Assembly: GCA_027946365.1 (NCBI GenBank)
Contig: JAPEUQ010000004.1
Coordinates: forward strand, 1,984,001 to 2,048,000
Length of the DNA stretch: 64,000 bases
From: Kalmusia sp. IMI 367209
Taxonomy: Eukaryota > Ascomycota > Dothideomycetes > Pleosporales > Didymosphaeriaceae
Reading direction: 5' to 3'
A program made the position numbers and the translations under genes. The notes under the pieces are model-generated. The model saw only the letters and a list, made by a program, of their open reading frames with translations, made no database searches and had not been told where the DNA came from. Positions 31,070-41,706 of this stretch are shown piece by piece. Each line of letters opens with the position of its first letter. Positions within the stretch are counted from its first letter, which is position 1.

Positions 31070-32701
31070 GTTGGAAGTTCGACCGAACGAGTGGACAGCG
31101 AAATAAAGCACGACTCGTTAAAACTCGAAAGCAAATGCTACAAAATGAGTGTAGGGTGGCGGAAGGGGGATTCCAGGCGCTGGGAGCTGGTCAACATATA
31201 GGATCGCCAAAGGGCGAATCCTCTCAATCCTCTGTCGTATACTATCGTATAACAAGCATTTTAGTGCTCACTCAAGCTTCTTAGGCGCGCAGACACGAGC
31301 CTAATTTCGCATACTAACGCGTTTGTTTGGCGCTTCGACTGCGATAGTCTAGCTGGGGCCGCTTTTGGGTAATTTCAGGTCGGGTTATACGGCGCCAGGG
31401 ATACCGTGATTGGGTCGGCGCTGGCGTGTGGACCTTTGTCGGCGGCGAGCTGAAAATAGTGGCTGAAAATAGTGGCGGCTACCCCTGGATTTTACGCGAC
31501 GGACTGTCGCCTAGACTAACTCAATCGCAAGTTCAAGGCTCAATCGAGCGTTCTCTGCGGAAGTGGATGGATCGTTGTCTTGGACGTCAAAGGTGGACCG
31601 ACTGGTTTTGTAAAGAGCATAGCGTGAAAACGGTGTTTTGGTACGCTCGAAACACCGGACAGGCTTGTCTCTCGAACGATGCGCTTGGCTCCAAGGTTCA
31701 CTTCACCAACAAGACGGAAGTAACCATGGCTGTGCTTGACGCAGAATTTCTCGGAAGGTTCGCGGGGCGGTTACACAGTCGCTGGGCTGGAGAAGTAGTC
31801 TGAGCCGTAGCGTGTTCTCGTATATGCTTGCAATAATGCAAGCCATCTCACGACCCTAGGAGTTGTCATGCTCTCGACTTCTCTTCTCAGAGCGTTTGAA
31901 AATTTCTTGGAGCACTTTCGGAAAGGTATCATGAAACCTGTCAGGATTGTCAGCATTCTTTATCTTTAGCGAGTGGGAATGCTTGCTCCTTGCAGTGCGC
32001 CAGATCGCGTCCGCGGCCTGTTCGTGTAGACGGGCTAGATTACTGTAGATCTAGATGTGGTCTTGCTCTTCCTGCTCGTCTAGAGAAGACTTGTCGTTTC
32101 CTCGGTCTGTAGCTGTCCGAAGCCAGCTCGCATGCCGACACGCTGTGCAACGGTAAATGCGCTCCTTTCTTATTATGTACGCATGGCTTGTTAGCAACGT
32201 GGCCTGCCACGACAGGTACACTGCAGCGGGAAAAATTTACGAAGAGGAGGAGAAATGATAGCAAGAGTAGTCGAAGAGCTGTCATGGCGACAGACTGTAC
32301 GCAGGTGCAACGGGGGCCAAGGCAGCGATTGGTTCGTTAGCCCTGATAACGCACACGTGATACGCGTCAACCTGGCGTTCTTCCCAACGAATTCACCGTC
32401 GCTCGCCGGGTCGTTGGCCCAACGTACCACCGCGCTGCCGCTCCCCGCACGGTGAGACAGCCTATAGACGCAATGCGTGGTACGGCCAGTGAATGCAGCG
32501 CCTGAAATTACCAATGCAAATTTGATTCTTCGCTCTCTACACGCCATGACGCGTTTTCCTGCGAGTTCCCGAGCCCCCCAAAGGCTCTGCCCTGACTTGC
32601 ATTGTTGCCTCAACCCGCATATAATTCAACTCACTCTACGCTTCGTCCCTCGTACACTCTCTTGAAATCAACCTGACTCTCTAGCTTTGTGAGCACGCAT
32701 A
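31070..32701. other. Intergenic, about 1.6 kb
   Basis: No supported gene. A 13-bp direct repeat (ctgaaaatagtgg, two adjacent copies) lies at 31450-31475. Open frames at 31426-31803 and 32040-32613 have no recognisable content. The right end is the J-domain gene promoter. Confidence 0.5.
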
Positions 32702-33729
32702 ATGCCGCAGTTACGCCAGGCTAAGCGTCCCAACTACTACGCTGACCTAGGAGTCGATAAAGACGCGACTCCTAGCGACATCAAAAGAGCCTACTGCCGA
32801 CTTGTGCTGGAGCATCACCCCGACAAGAAGCGCCCGAGCGAGAACGTTGAAGACGTCGCTGCCGAATTCCGCAAGGTGGGTGCACTCACGTATGAGGGAT
32901 GAACTGATACTGATCGTCAAGCCAGGTACAAGAAGCTTACGAGGTCCTCCGTGATCCCACGAAGCGAGATAAATATGACCATACATATGAGGTGCCCCGC
33001 GGCGGTGCCCAGGGTTCCGATGGCTCCAGTTACGACTACCCCGAACGGGAATATGACTATAGTAACCCTGACTACTACAAAAGCGGAAACTATGGAGTTT
33101 GGAGTAGCTATGGAGACTTATTTCGTCGGAGACGGACCGCACATGCGCAGCCTTATTCTAGTGGAGGTTATTTCGCCTATGCCCGCTACTACAATTCCGA
33201 CTACGAGAACTTCGAGACTTTCCAAGCCCATGAAGAAGCAGAACGCCGCGAATTTGAAGCGAGGGCAGCAGAGAAGACGCGGAAGCTTGTTCAGGAAGAG
33301 GAAGAACGTCACTACATCATTGAGAAGGAGGACATCATGCACGAAAAATTCGCAGCAAAGTCGAACAGGGGGCTGAAGTCCCAAGCTCCCTCTCGCAAGA
33401 ATTGCACCTGCGCAGCATGTCGTGACCGTTTTTTCAGGGAGAATACCGAAAAAGATGAGAAAAAGATGGATCTCGAGACGTATACGGAGCGCATGCGTAT
33501 TCGCGCTCGGATTGCTGCACGCAAAGAGAAGGAAGCTGCTGACGCTCGTCTGGAAGCCGAACTTCTGGCAGAGAAGCAACGGGCAGCTGAGGAAGCGGCC
33601 GCCGCGGACAAGAAAGCAAAGGAGAAAGCAGCAGCCGTGGAGAAGAAGGCGAAGGGAAACGCCAAGCGACAGTCTCATGGAGTTGTCGAGGACGCTCAAC
33701 AGCAGACTCCCGGGCAGGAAACTGTTTAG
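32702..33729 (+). CDS. J-domain (DnaJ-like) protein with C-terminal coiled coil
   Basis: Hsp70 co-chaperone of the type that has only a J domain. Exons 32702-32875 and 32926-33729 (50-bp intron) give 325 aa. The J domain covers residues about 10-80: NYYADLGVDKDATPSDIKRAY, the HPD tripeptide (LEHHPDKK) that stimulates Hsp70 ATPase, and VQEAYEVLRDPTKRDKYD. A Tyr/Ser/Gly-rich stretch follows (about 85-160), then a long charged coiled coil (Glu/Lys/Arg/Ala) to the end, interrupted by a Cys cluster NCTCAAC (CxCxxC, about residue 205). No zinc-finger or client-binding domain of type I/II DnaJ. Cytosolic or nuclear; client unknown. Confidence 0.9.
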
Positions 33730-34330
33730 CCTGCATCTGCTGAGCCGCTGATGAGAGATGATAAGCTGGAACTCGCTAAAGAATACATTCAGACTATTAA
33801 GGACGAATTTTGAAGACCGTAGCTGCGGACGGCATTGAAATTTCTGTTGAGGGTGTTGTACTCTAGTTGAGTTTGATCAGTGCAGGCTTCGCAAAGGAGT
33901 GCTATATCGGTAATTTCAAGAACCTGCGATTCTCAGTTCGCTGTCCCTGGGGTATGGCAGTGATCTGTGGTCGCTGCAAATAGAGCTTGAGCTTGGTAAT
34001 ACCAGAGCAGGTAGCTCGTTGAACGTCGAGCAGACCTTCTGGAACATCTGAGTGGGTGTGATTGCTATGAGGGCGATTTTTTCAAGGCGTTTTGATTTAT
34101 GGTCGGCAAGGTATACCATTTTAAAGGCTCGAATTAGACAGATCCCGTGCTTCAAGGCGCTGGGTTTTGGCGTTTGTCAAGGCATGTAGCAGCGATACTT
34201 TGATAGAATAGCACACATACACGATCATGTGCTCGGACGAGGCAATAAGCCAGACTCAAACAATGCATGCCATTACACACTCGTGAAAACAACAGTCCAT
34301 GAACCCTGGAAACGCAGGCTCAAAAAAATG
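33730..34330. other. Intergenic, about 600 bp between convergent genes
   Basis: 3' UTR regions. A minus-strand frame at 33916-34155 has no support. Nothing else seen. Confidence 0.45.
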
Positions 34331-34883
34331 CTACATCCATCTCTCCCTCGTCGCCTTTTCAAAAATCGACGGGCACTGCTCGCGAGAAGCCTGGTAATGC
34401 GGCCACCACCTGAACGCCTCACAGTACCCCTGCGCCAGCGCCATCTGCTCTCTTTGATCCCACCGCCGCACGCCTTCTCTCTCCTGCAGGTAGCGCATTT
34501 CCCGCTGCTCGCGCTCCACCAACTCTCGCCTGTGCCGCTCACCGGTTCGCCTCGCGGACGCCGAAGGACCGGGCGTGTTTCGTTCCTCGTCGTAGCTCTC
34601 AGGCGTGCAGGGCTCATCGATGTCCATCTTGTCTTCCACGTGGACACGCAGAGCCTGGACGGCCGTGACGAAGTCGACGCTTGGATCTTGCTGCTGGGCA
34701 TGAGATTGCATACGTGAAGAAGAAGGGATGAGAGGAATGGGATCTTGCATTAGTGGCTTGCTTCGCCATGGAGAAGAGCTCTGCGAGCTGGTTCGGGGTC
34801 ATGGATGCGATGAGCTGCTGGCGGAGGTCCGGGGATTTGCAGCATGGGGGGTGTGGGGGTGGGTGTGGGGCGAGGTTCGGCAT
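34331..34883 (-). CDS. Hypothetical protein with charged coiled coil, frameshift near 34751
   Basis: From the ATG at 34883 the first frame gives a Pro/His-rich start followed by the helical segment DLRQQLIASMTPNQLAELFS and ending in KQAT. The second half lies one base over, starting with MQDPIPLIP at 34750 and stopping at 34331, with a strongly charged helix (RHRRELVEREQREMRYLQER). Removal of one A at about 34751 joins both into about 183 aa. No GT-AG intron explains the jump. Family not recognised; two independent small frames remain an alternative. Confidence 0.5.
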
Positions 34884-35928
34884 GGTGAGAAGTGGTAGCG
34901 TGGTTGGGGCGTGTACGGAGATGTTCGGGGCTTGGAGGTAAGACTTTGGCCGGGTAAGCAAGGGGTGCGAGGTGATGTGGGCGTTGGCGTGAGCGTGGGG
35001 TGCGTTCCTTGGGTTTGCTTCTGCATTTGGAGGTTTGTTAGTGCGGTAACGGCTGGAACACGGTGATCTTTGAGTTTGTTGCTCTGTTTCATAGGGACAA
35101 TGTTTAGCATCTCTCTGAAGTGTAGGGATGCTTTGTTGCCGTAGACATGATGGGGTAGCGTGAGTTGGAGTGCGCACGCTAGTTTCTTCGGGTTAGGGCG
35201 TCCCAAGGAGGAATGTATACTACGTCTAACCTTTTATGCGGACACCTATTCGACGTTCTCGCCGCTTGATTATCTAGCGCTATGTGCACGACGCGACGGT
35301 AAACCAACACCCAATAAGTTCCCGACTTGCAAAGTAGCAACCGAGAACGAAGTACTATTTCCGTAAAAATATTCCTCCATGTCGTACCGTCATTCATTAT
35401 GATCGCTAAGTTCTCCTTTGACCTGCATCGAAAGCGTAGAGAAGCGGGACGCACGTCTCGAGCAAATTAATCAGCAACGCATCGAGTACGGCTTCGTCTT
35501 CAAGGACCTTATCTTCAGGATTGCTATCTCAAATCTTATTCAAAGACACGCGAAACGTAGAACCCCGGGTTCCATAGGTACAAGCATGGCTTCGCTTGCA
35601 TCTGCACGCAGCAATGTGCCAAAGCTTGGGGTGATAATTTGAAAGGGGGTATCATCTAGGGTTGTGATCGTGCTACAAAAGGCGGTTACAGCTTGAAAGC
35701 TGCTTGCGGGGCCATTAGCGCAGTGCTACGCTGCACTCTAGAACGAAATGGCGTGCTTTTCACAGGCAGCACATCGCGATACATCGAACTTGTCGATAGA
35801 TGTATGTTTCACCTCCTTGCTCTGACCCTACTTTAGTTACTCTAAAGTGAATAATCTTCCGTATGAACAAATCGTCTTCTATATCCCACATAGGCATGAC
35901 CTCGTTGGACTCTATAGACACCTTTGCC
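34884..35928. other. Intergenic, about 1 kb
   Basis: The minus-strand frame of the preceding gene stays open to about 35177 but reads as low-complexity Pro/His/Thr text and is treated as 5' UTR. The remainder shows nothing recognisable. Confidence 0.45.
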
Positions 35929-36646
35929 CTAGCCAACCAGCACTAATTTGACGTATTGCTTCTGAGCTTTTCGATGGCGATTTCTTTCCCAGATGTCCCC
36001 TTTGCGTGAGCTCGTGCTCATGTGAACGCGTAGAATTCCTAGAAGAAGTCCAAATCCGAGTGGACTAATCCTTTCGATCTTATGTGCGAACGTTGGAGAT
36101 CGAGACAGTACGTACGAGCGCTCGATATCCTGCGTCGGTCTATAGCGCCAAGGAATTATTATCAGTGGGGTACATGGCAGAAGTTGGACCAAGAGGAGGA
36201 TAACGAAACCTAGGAGTGTGGATGCGAGGCTGTCTGCGTACCGAACCACCAAGGCATTCATAACAAGGCTTAGGAGCTTCACGCCTTGACCCTTCAAAAG
36301 TGGAAAAGTGAACTCAAGGTAAAGGTAAGGTCTATGGTAATTATGTAGGAGCCATTGTCTAGTCAAACGCAAGGCTAGGAGACTATTCGCGAAAGCTATC
36401 TCTACTCATTCATAGGCTAGATGATCGTATCTCACTCCTCAATCACGCTATTGCGCCATATATTACTCCTATGCGTTGCAAATGCGTCTCGAACACTTCA
36501 TTGATCCTAGTCGGCAACTCAAGGATATGCTCTGCATTGCGTACGCAATGGTGTACTGCGGCCGTCACCTTGAACCAAGCCACCTCAGGATACGCAACGC
36601 ACATCAAGCATTCTCCTAAAGATATGCAATGGAATCGCATAATCAA
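35929..36646 (-). pseudogene. Decayed C-terminal part of a fungal integral membrane protein
   Basis: Two protein-like blocks on the minus strand are separated by stops. The block at 36646-36443 reads with WFKVTAAVHHCVRNAEHI and ends at a stop after VIYGAIA. About 45 bp further, one base over, the text resumes (YDHLAYE, then an in-frame TGA at about 36406, then VEIAFANSLLALRL, LLHNYHRPYLYLEF, a strongly hydrophobic helix LASTLLGFVILLLVQLLP, and SPTFAHKIERISPLGFG), stopping at 35929. The layout recalls the end of large multi-spanning fungal proteins of unknown function. A frame change plus a premature stop argue for a relic. No N-terminal part was recognised upstream. Confidence 0.45.
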
Positions 36647-37616
36647 GGAAGCCTAATACGAATTGAGAACACACCAAAACTTCTCAAAGATAAGTTGAAA
36701 ATCAATGAGGAAGTCGAAATAAGACTGTATGCATATTTACGATTGCCGGCCCGCGAAAGATCGCCAGCCAAGCAAATTCGCCATTCGCGGCTGATATTTG
36801 CGAGATCTTGATCCCCGCCACTAGATTGCCGACGTCTCGAATCGAAGGAGGCCTATAATCATCCGACAATACTCGAATATGATTCTGGTCCCTTTAGTTC
36901 TGAGAAACAATCTGCCGCGTCTGTCTTGCACAATGCTATGAAGGAACAGATGTAGTCGAAATTAGTATGAATATTTGTCAATGTTCATTCTAAGGTAGAT
37001 TCGAAACTGTATATACACTTTCACCTTCCATTCGAATCCATTCTTTACCAATGTCTCCTTTCTAGAGCGGGAATCATGTTGCCATGCTTATGACGTAGAT
37101 AAGTAGACGCCAAAGAAAAAGCAGTCACAAAACGAGCAGCACTGTAGGAGGCAATTACGCCACGATTTTGCGTCACCACGTCTATCTTGAAACTATCAAA
37201 TGCACGTCTTTCGATTGGCTTGATTATGTCGTAATCCGATCGCTAGACATTTCGGGCTTATTAACCGCAGAATACCTGCAGCATCCCAACCGTGCCCATG
37301 ACCAATGTAAGTCCGATCATTGGCTGTAAAAGACTCGGATCTTTAACATCCGGTACTCAATATAGGTAATAAGACAGACTCGGAAGAGTATTTGCTGATC
37401 AGTATAGGCAGGCACAGAATATCCTGCAGTGCTACACACCAGCTCTTAGCGACGATGGCTTAGAACATGGCGCAGATTCAGATCGGAATCTTCGTACTCA
37501 AGATGACTTCTGACGTCTAGTCATAATGGGATTCGGCGTGGAGGTAAAACCGTGCTGTATAAAAGCGCCCTACCCGACCGTACAAGTTCAGATATCAGAT
37601 CTTCTCCAAGTTCATC
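36647..37616. promoter_or_regulatory. Gene-free stretch with TATA box for the peroxygenase gene
   Basis: The left part may hold further unrecognisable remains of the membrane-protein relic. At 37558-37564 a TATAAAA box lies about 55 bp upstream of the ATG at 37617, a good position for an inducible fungal promoter with a short leader. Nothing else assigned. Confidence 0.55.
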
Positions 37617-39084
37617 ATGAAGCTTACTATTCTTCTTCTCACTTCGGCCTGCACTGTGCTTGCGGGATGTCCAATGGCATACATGCGCAAGTTGGCTGCC
37701 CGCCAGGTGCAGATACCCAACCTGCCTCTCTCACAGGTCGAGGGTAACTCTGGCCCCATTGATAGTGTCACTTTCAGTGCTACAGAGCAGCTGGTCAATG
37801 TTGGTCCAGGGAGTGGTCATCAATATCAAGACCCAGGGTCAAATGACAAGCGCGGACCTTGCCCGGGCTTGAACGCTGCTGCGAACCACAACTTCCTTCC
37901 GCGAAATGGACAGCCCAACATTCAGCAGAGTATGTATTGATAATACCAGATGAGAAGGTCAGTATTGACATATATCAGCTGTTGATGGGCTCGCCGCCGC
38001 ATACAGTTTCGGTCAAGAGTTTGCTGCTGCTCTTGCCGTCATTGCCATCGCCTTGACTGGTGATCCTCTCGGCCAGAGATGGTCTATCGGCGGGCCTTTC
38101 TCTCCTGCGGTGCCACTCTTGTCTACACCAAAGGGTATTTCGTTTTCACACAACAAGTATGAGAGCGACGCGTCCATTGTGCGAGTACGTTCGGTTCTAC
38201 CTCTTTGTCGAATCAGTCACTGATTGCCGCTAGGCTGATGCATACCTCAACAATGGCGACGCCGTGAGCGTCAAGATCCCACTCGCCCAGTCGTTGCTTT
38301 CCAAGGCTGTCAACAACGAGTTCACACTTGACATACTTCGGACGCATAACAAAGAGAGACATGACTTCTCGGTGGCCAACAATCCCTACTTCTTTCAAGC
38401 TGTATGTCTCTCTGAATCCAGTCACTCTTGCCCATAACCTAATCTCCCCTAGCCATTTGCTGGCCTCGTCCCGCCAATCGCACATCACTTCGTCGTGAAC
38501 CTGATGTCCAACCACTCCGCCGAACGCCCAAACGGTTTCCTAACCACCGAAGTTTTCAAAACCTTCTTCGCCCTCTCCGGAGACGGTGTCAATCTCGCCT
38601 GGAACCCTGGAAAGGAGCGCATCCCCGACAATTGGTACCGCCGACCGAGCATTAACCCCTACGACGCGGCTCGCGCTGGTGTAAGTTCCATCTTTTTCAC
38701 AAGTACAAGCTTAAGTTCTGACCATGGTCCCAGGCAGACGTAGCAATCCTAGCCACTCGCTATCCATCCGTCGTCCGCGTGGGCGGCAACACGGGCACAC
38801 CCAACTCCTTCGTCGGCGCGAACCTGGGCGACATTACCGGTGGTGTTTACAACGCGCAGAATCTGCTTCAGGGTAACAACGCGCTGTGCTTTGCCTTCCA
38901 GGCGGCGCAGCAAGGGTTGCCGGATGCGCTGCAGGGTGTCGTCAGCGTTATTGGTCCGATTGTCAATCTGGTCGCACAGTTTGTTAATCCGGTTACCAGT
39001 GCGCTGAATTGCCCGGCTTTGAACCAGTTCAATCAAAGTGCGTTCAATCAGTATCCTGGTGCGGGGTATAACCCTACGCCTTGA
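37617..39084 (+). CDS. Heme-thiolate peroxidase (chloroperoxidase / unspecific peroxygenase family), secreted
   Basis: Five exons: 37617-37929, 37979-38184, 38234-38401, 38453-38680 and 38734-39084 (introns 49-53 bp), 421 aa. A signal peptide (core LTILLLTSACTVLAG) precedes the Peroxidase_2 domain. The proximal heme ligand motif PCPGLNAAANH is present (Cys about residue 82), as is the distal segment with ESDASIVRADAYLNNGD, matching the family's Glu-x-Asp Mg-binding and acid-base region. The family uses H2O2 to halogenate or oxygenate organic substrates outside the cell. C-terminal region beyond about 300 (GGNTGTPNSFVGANLG, Gln/Asn/Pro-rich end) is an extension typical of long ascomycete members. 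Substrate unknown. Confidence 0.92.
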
Positions 39085-39856
39085 GCGTAGTTGGGAAAAG
39101 TTTGTAAGGGATCTTGCGAGACTAGGGGGGATGTAGGAAGCCGGATCTTTGGTATGTTATGAGGCTGTCTGTCTGTATTAGACGTTGATGTAACATATCC
39201 TCGAGCAACTCAGATACAATATTCTCGCGAGATACAGGAGCTGCTTCGAGCATAGGCCGTTTAAGGGACATCGTTGTTCCGCTTGACATACAAGCTTCCG
39301 AAGGTCCGACCATGTTCGTGCATTTGTACATAGTGAAGTTTGCAGACGGATTGTCGTTTCGTATGATAAGATGGTAGCAATTTGTAATCTGCGCACGACT
39401 GTAGCAGATACTTCCTGGGTCCAGGTCACCATATGTACCTTGGAAGATGTAGTGAGTTCAGATTTCATGCAGAGCAAAGATACCTATCCCCCATCTAAAA
39501 GCATCATTTCGAATATGGGCATGACATGGCGTTTTCGGCATAATGTCACGTGATGAGTTACCACCTCACTGCGACTATCTGTAGCATCTTTCAAACACGT
39601 GCTAGTATTGGATGGGACTGGAAAAGTGCCGAAATAATTGACTATGTAGATTTTGTGGGTGGATCACAACCATAAAAAAAAATCTCAATTGATCCGGACG
39701 GTCTACATGTATATCTCACACTACGATTTTACAGCTATGACGCGAAGTTTTGGTAGGCTTACTTCTGTATTATGTATCTTAGGGAGACCTACAATGTGTC
39801 CCAGCACTCTCGATTTGCTAGCCTATATAAATCGTTTCAATAGGATACCTGGCCCA
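39085..39856. other. Intergenic, 772 bp between convergent genes
   Basis: 3' UTR regions and a short A-run near 39672. No supported gene. Confidence 0.45.
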
Positions 39857-41358
39857 CTAATCCTCATATTCATCGTCCTCGTCCTCATCGTCCTCATCGT
39901 CCTGATCGTCATCGTCATCGTCATCGTCATTATCACTACTATCACTGCTAGCCACAGACATCGGCCACGGCACTTTGAGATCGTCAATCAGCTGGGGCAG
40001 CCATGTATTCATATCGCCAGAGTATTCCTGTGATACCTTCTCATCTGGAAATTTGACAAGTATGGCAGTGCCCGCGCTGATGAAATCGATACATCCAATT
40101 GTCATGCTCGTTAGATGAACCGATTTAGCAAGATCTCGAAGTACCCTAGGCCATGGGTTATAACGATGCTCAATGTCCGTCCACCGAGCGTTCCCATCAT
40201 AAGCTAGCGTGACTTTCCATAAACTGACATGAAGCAGCGTTGATGCGAACTTGCAGATGAGATCGACCAACAGGTCTGGCATGGTATGCACCATGCCAAA
40301 GTCAAGTCGTTGGAGATTGGGCAAGATATTACCAGACGTGCCAAGCCTCCGCAGAACATTGGAGGCAAATGTGATATCAAGTTTTCGGAAGTTGAGCCGA
40401 AGGTGTTTGAGAAAGGTAGTTCGAAGAAGGAATGTTTCTAGTAGAAATGAATCCGTGAAGTTTTCTTTCCCATCCTGGAGCGTGAGTAACAATGTTTGCA
40501 GCCCATCTAACACAAGCTCCATTCTGGAGCTTGTCGGTGGAAGAAAGAAGGCGAAGTCGATCAACCCGTTGTACTGTGCACGGAGGATAACCTCAATAGA
40601 AGGAACGGCTCGGTCGGCATCGGTAAGTGCTTGTATAAGTAGTAGGAAAACTTGAGAGGCGAAATCACCTGATCCTGTCCAAAGAGTGTGTCCGGTTTCA
40701 CGAGACACAGTTGGTGCCCCATAGCTATGCCAGGATTTGCTGTCTCGTACACGGCCATGTGCATTATAGTCGCGAATTCCAAGTGTGTCCAGATTAGGCA
40801 AGTTACGGAAAGCTTCCGCAAGCATATCACGGCCCCGACCAGAGAATATCAAAGCTACTTGATCTGCCCAGGCATTGCGAAACGCTTCTCTCTGACCGAC
40901 GGTTGGAGCTGGTAACTGCGGATCTCTGAAATGAGAATCACCATAGTGCTCCAATCCGATGATGACATGCTTTAGCATTCTGTTGAGGGCTCCATGCTTC
41001 GAAATGTCCACGAGCGTTTGTAGGCTTGGCGTCGAAAGCATGAATTGCCTCTTGGTGAAGAATTCCTTAGCAAATGTGTCGAACAATGCCTTTTCGAGAT
41101 ATCTATTCGTGAGGCGGAGCGCGCCGAGGTCATTGGTTGGGAGGTAAGTCGCTATACTGTGTGGGTTAGTCGACGCCATATAACAGAATGGGAACAGGCA
41201 TATGGAAGCTCGTTGCGGGTGAAGCGATCCTAGGATACGCAATCGCTAGAGAATTGTCACCGCTTCTCTATCCTATGATCACATCTACTCTGTGAGTGCA
41301 ACACTTACAGGTGCACGAGCAGCTCGAGCGGCATTCCCATGAGACTCGCATCAGCCAT
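39857..41358 (-). CDS. F-box-like protein with poly-acidic C-terminus
   Basis: Exon 1 (41358-41309) and exon 2 (41156-39857) join over a 152-bp intron to give 449 aa. The splice restores a start typical of fungal F-box proteins: GMPLELLVHLIATYLPTNDLGALRLTNRYLEKAL. Unspliced, this box is lost. The remainder is alpha/beta with leucine-rich character (LKHLRLNFRKLDITF, NLQRLDFG) but no regular LRR. The last about 30 residues are almost only Asp and Glu, encoded by GAY repeats at 39864-39945. F-box proteins recruit substrates to SCF ubiquitin ligases; the target is unknown. It is divergent from the PARP gene. Confidence 0.8.
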
Positions 41359-41706
41359 GGTAGGGTACGGGAGGTGAGTTTAAAGAGATTGCAAGGCAAG
41401 GTCACTTATAACACGATGCTCCATTAGCTCCCACGAGTGGCGCTCGATCAAACGATGGTTTTGTTTGCAAAGGTGGGGCACGGTGTCAGGCAGCAGTGTC
41501 GTACACAACGCGGCACGCAGGCAGCAATCGCGCTAGACCGCGCCATCACCTGATGCTCAGCCAATCAGGTGCCGCAGCATCGGAAAAGGCAGGCCCGACG
41601 TCATCTCGCGACCTCTTCGCTTTTCCATTTCACTTCAATACCTCCCCCGTAGCTCAATTGACCAATTTTCACCTTTTCTCTCGTCAATTGCCCAGCATCA
41701 GTCAGA
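41359..41706. promoter_or_regulatory. Divergent promoter region, F-box gene / PARP gene
   Basis: A 348-bp region between divergent starts. A pyrimidine-rich stretch precedes the PARP ATG. No TATA motif. Confidence 0.4.

Noticed and set aside
31426..31803. 125-codon plus-strand frame
   Set aside because: No protein-like pattern or homolog recalled; contains a simple 13-bp direct repeat.
33118..33699. 193-aa minus-strand frame
   Set aside because: Antisense shadow of the J-domain gene's coiled-coil region; Leu/Phe-rich composition is the complement of Glu/Lys codons.
41640..41700. tRNA-like A-box (gtagctcaattgacc) before the PARP gene
   Set aside because: No B-box at the required spacing and no cloverleaf; it lies in the likely 5' UTR of PARP.
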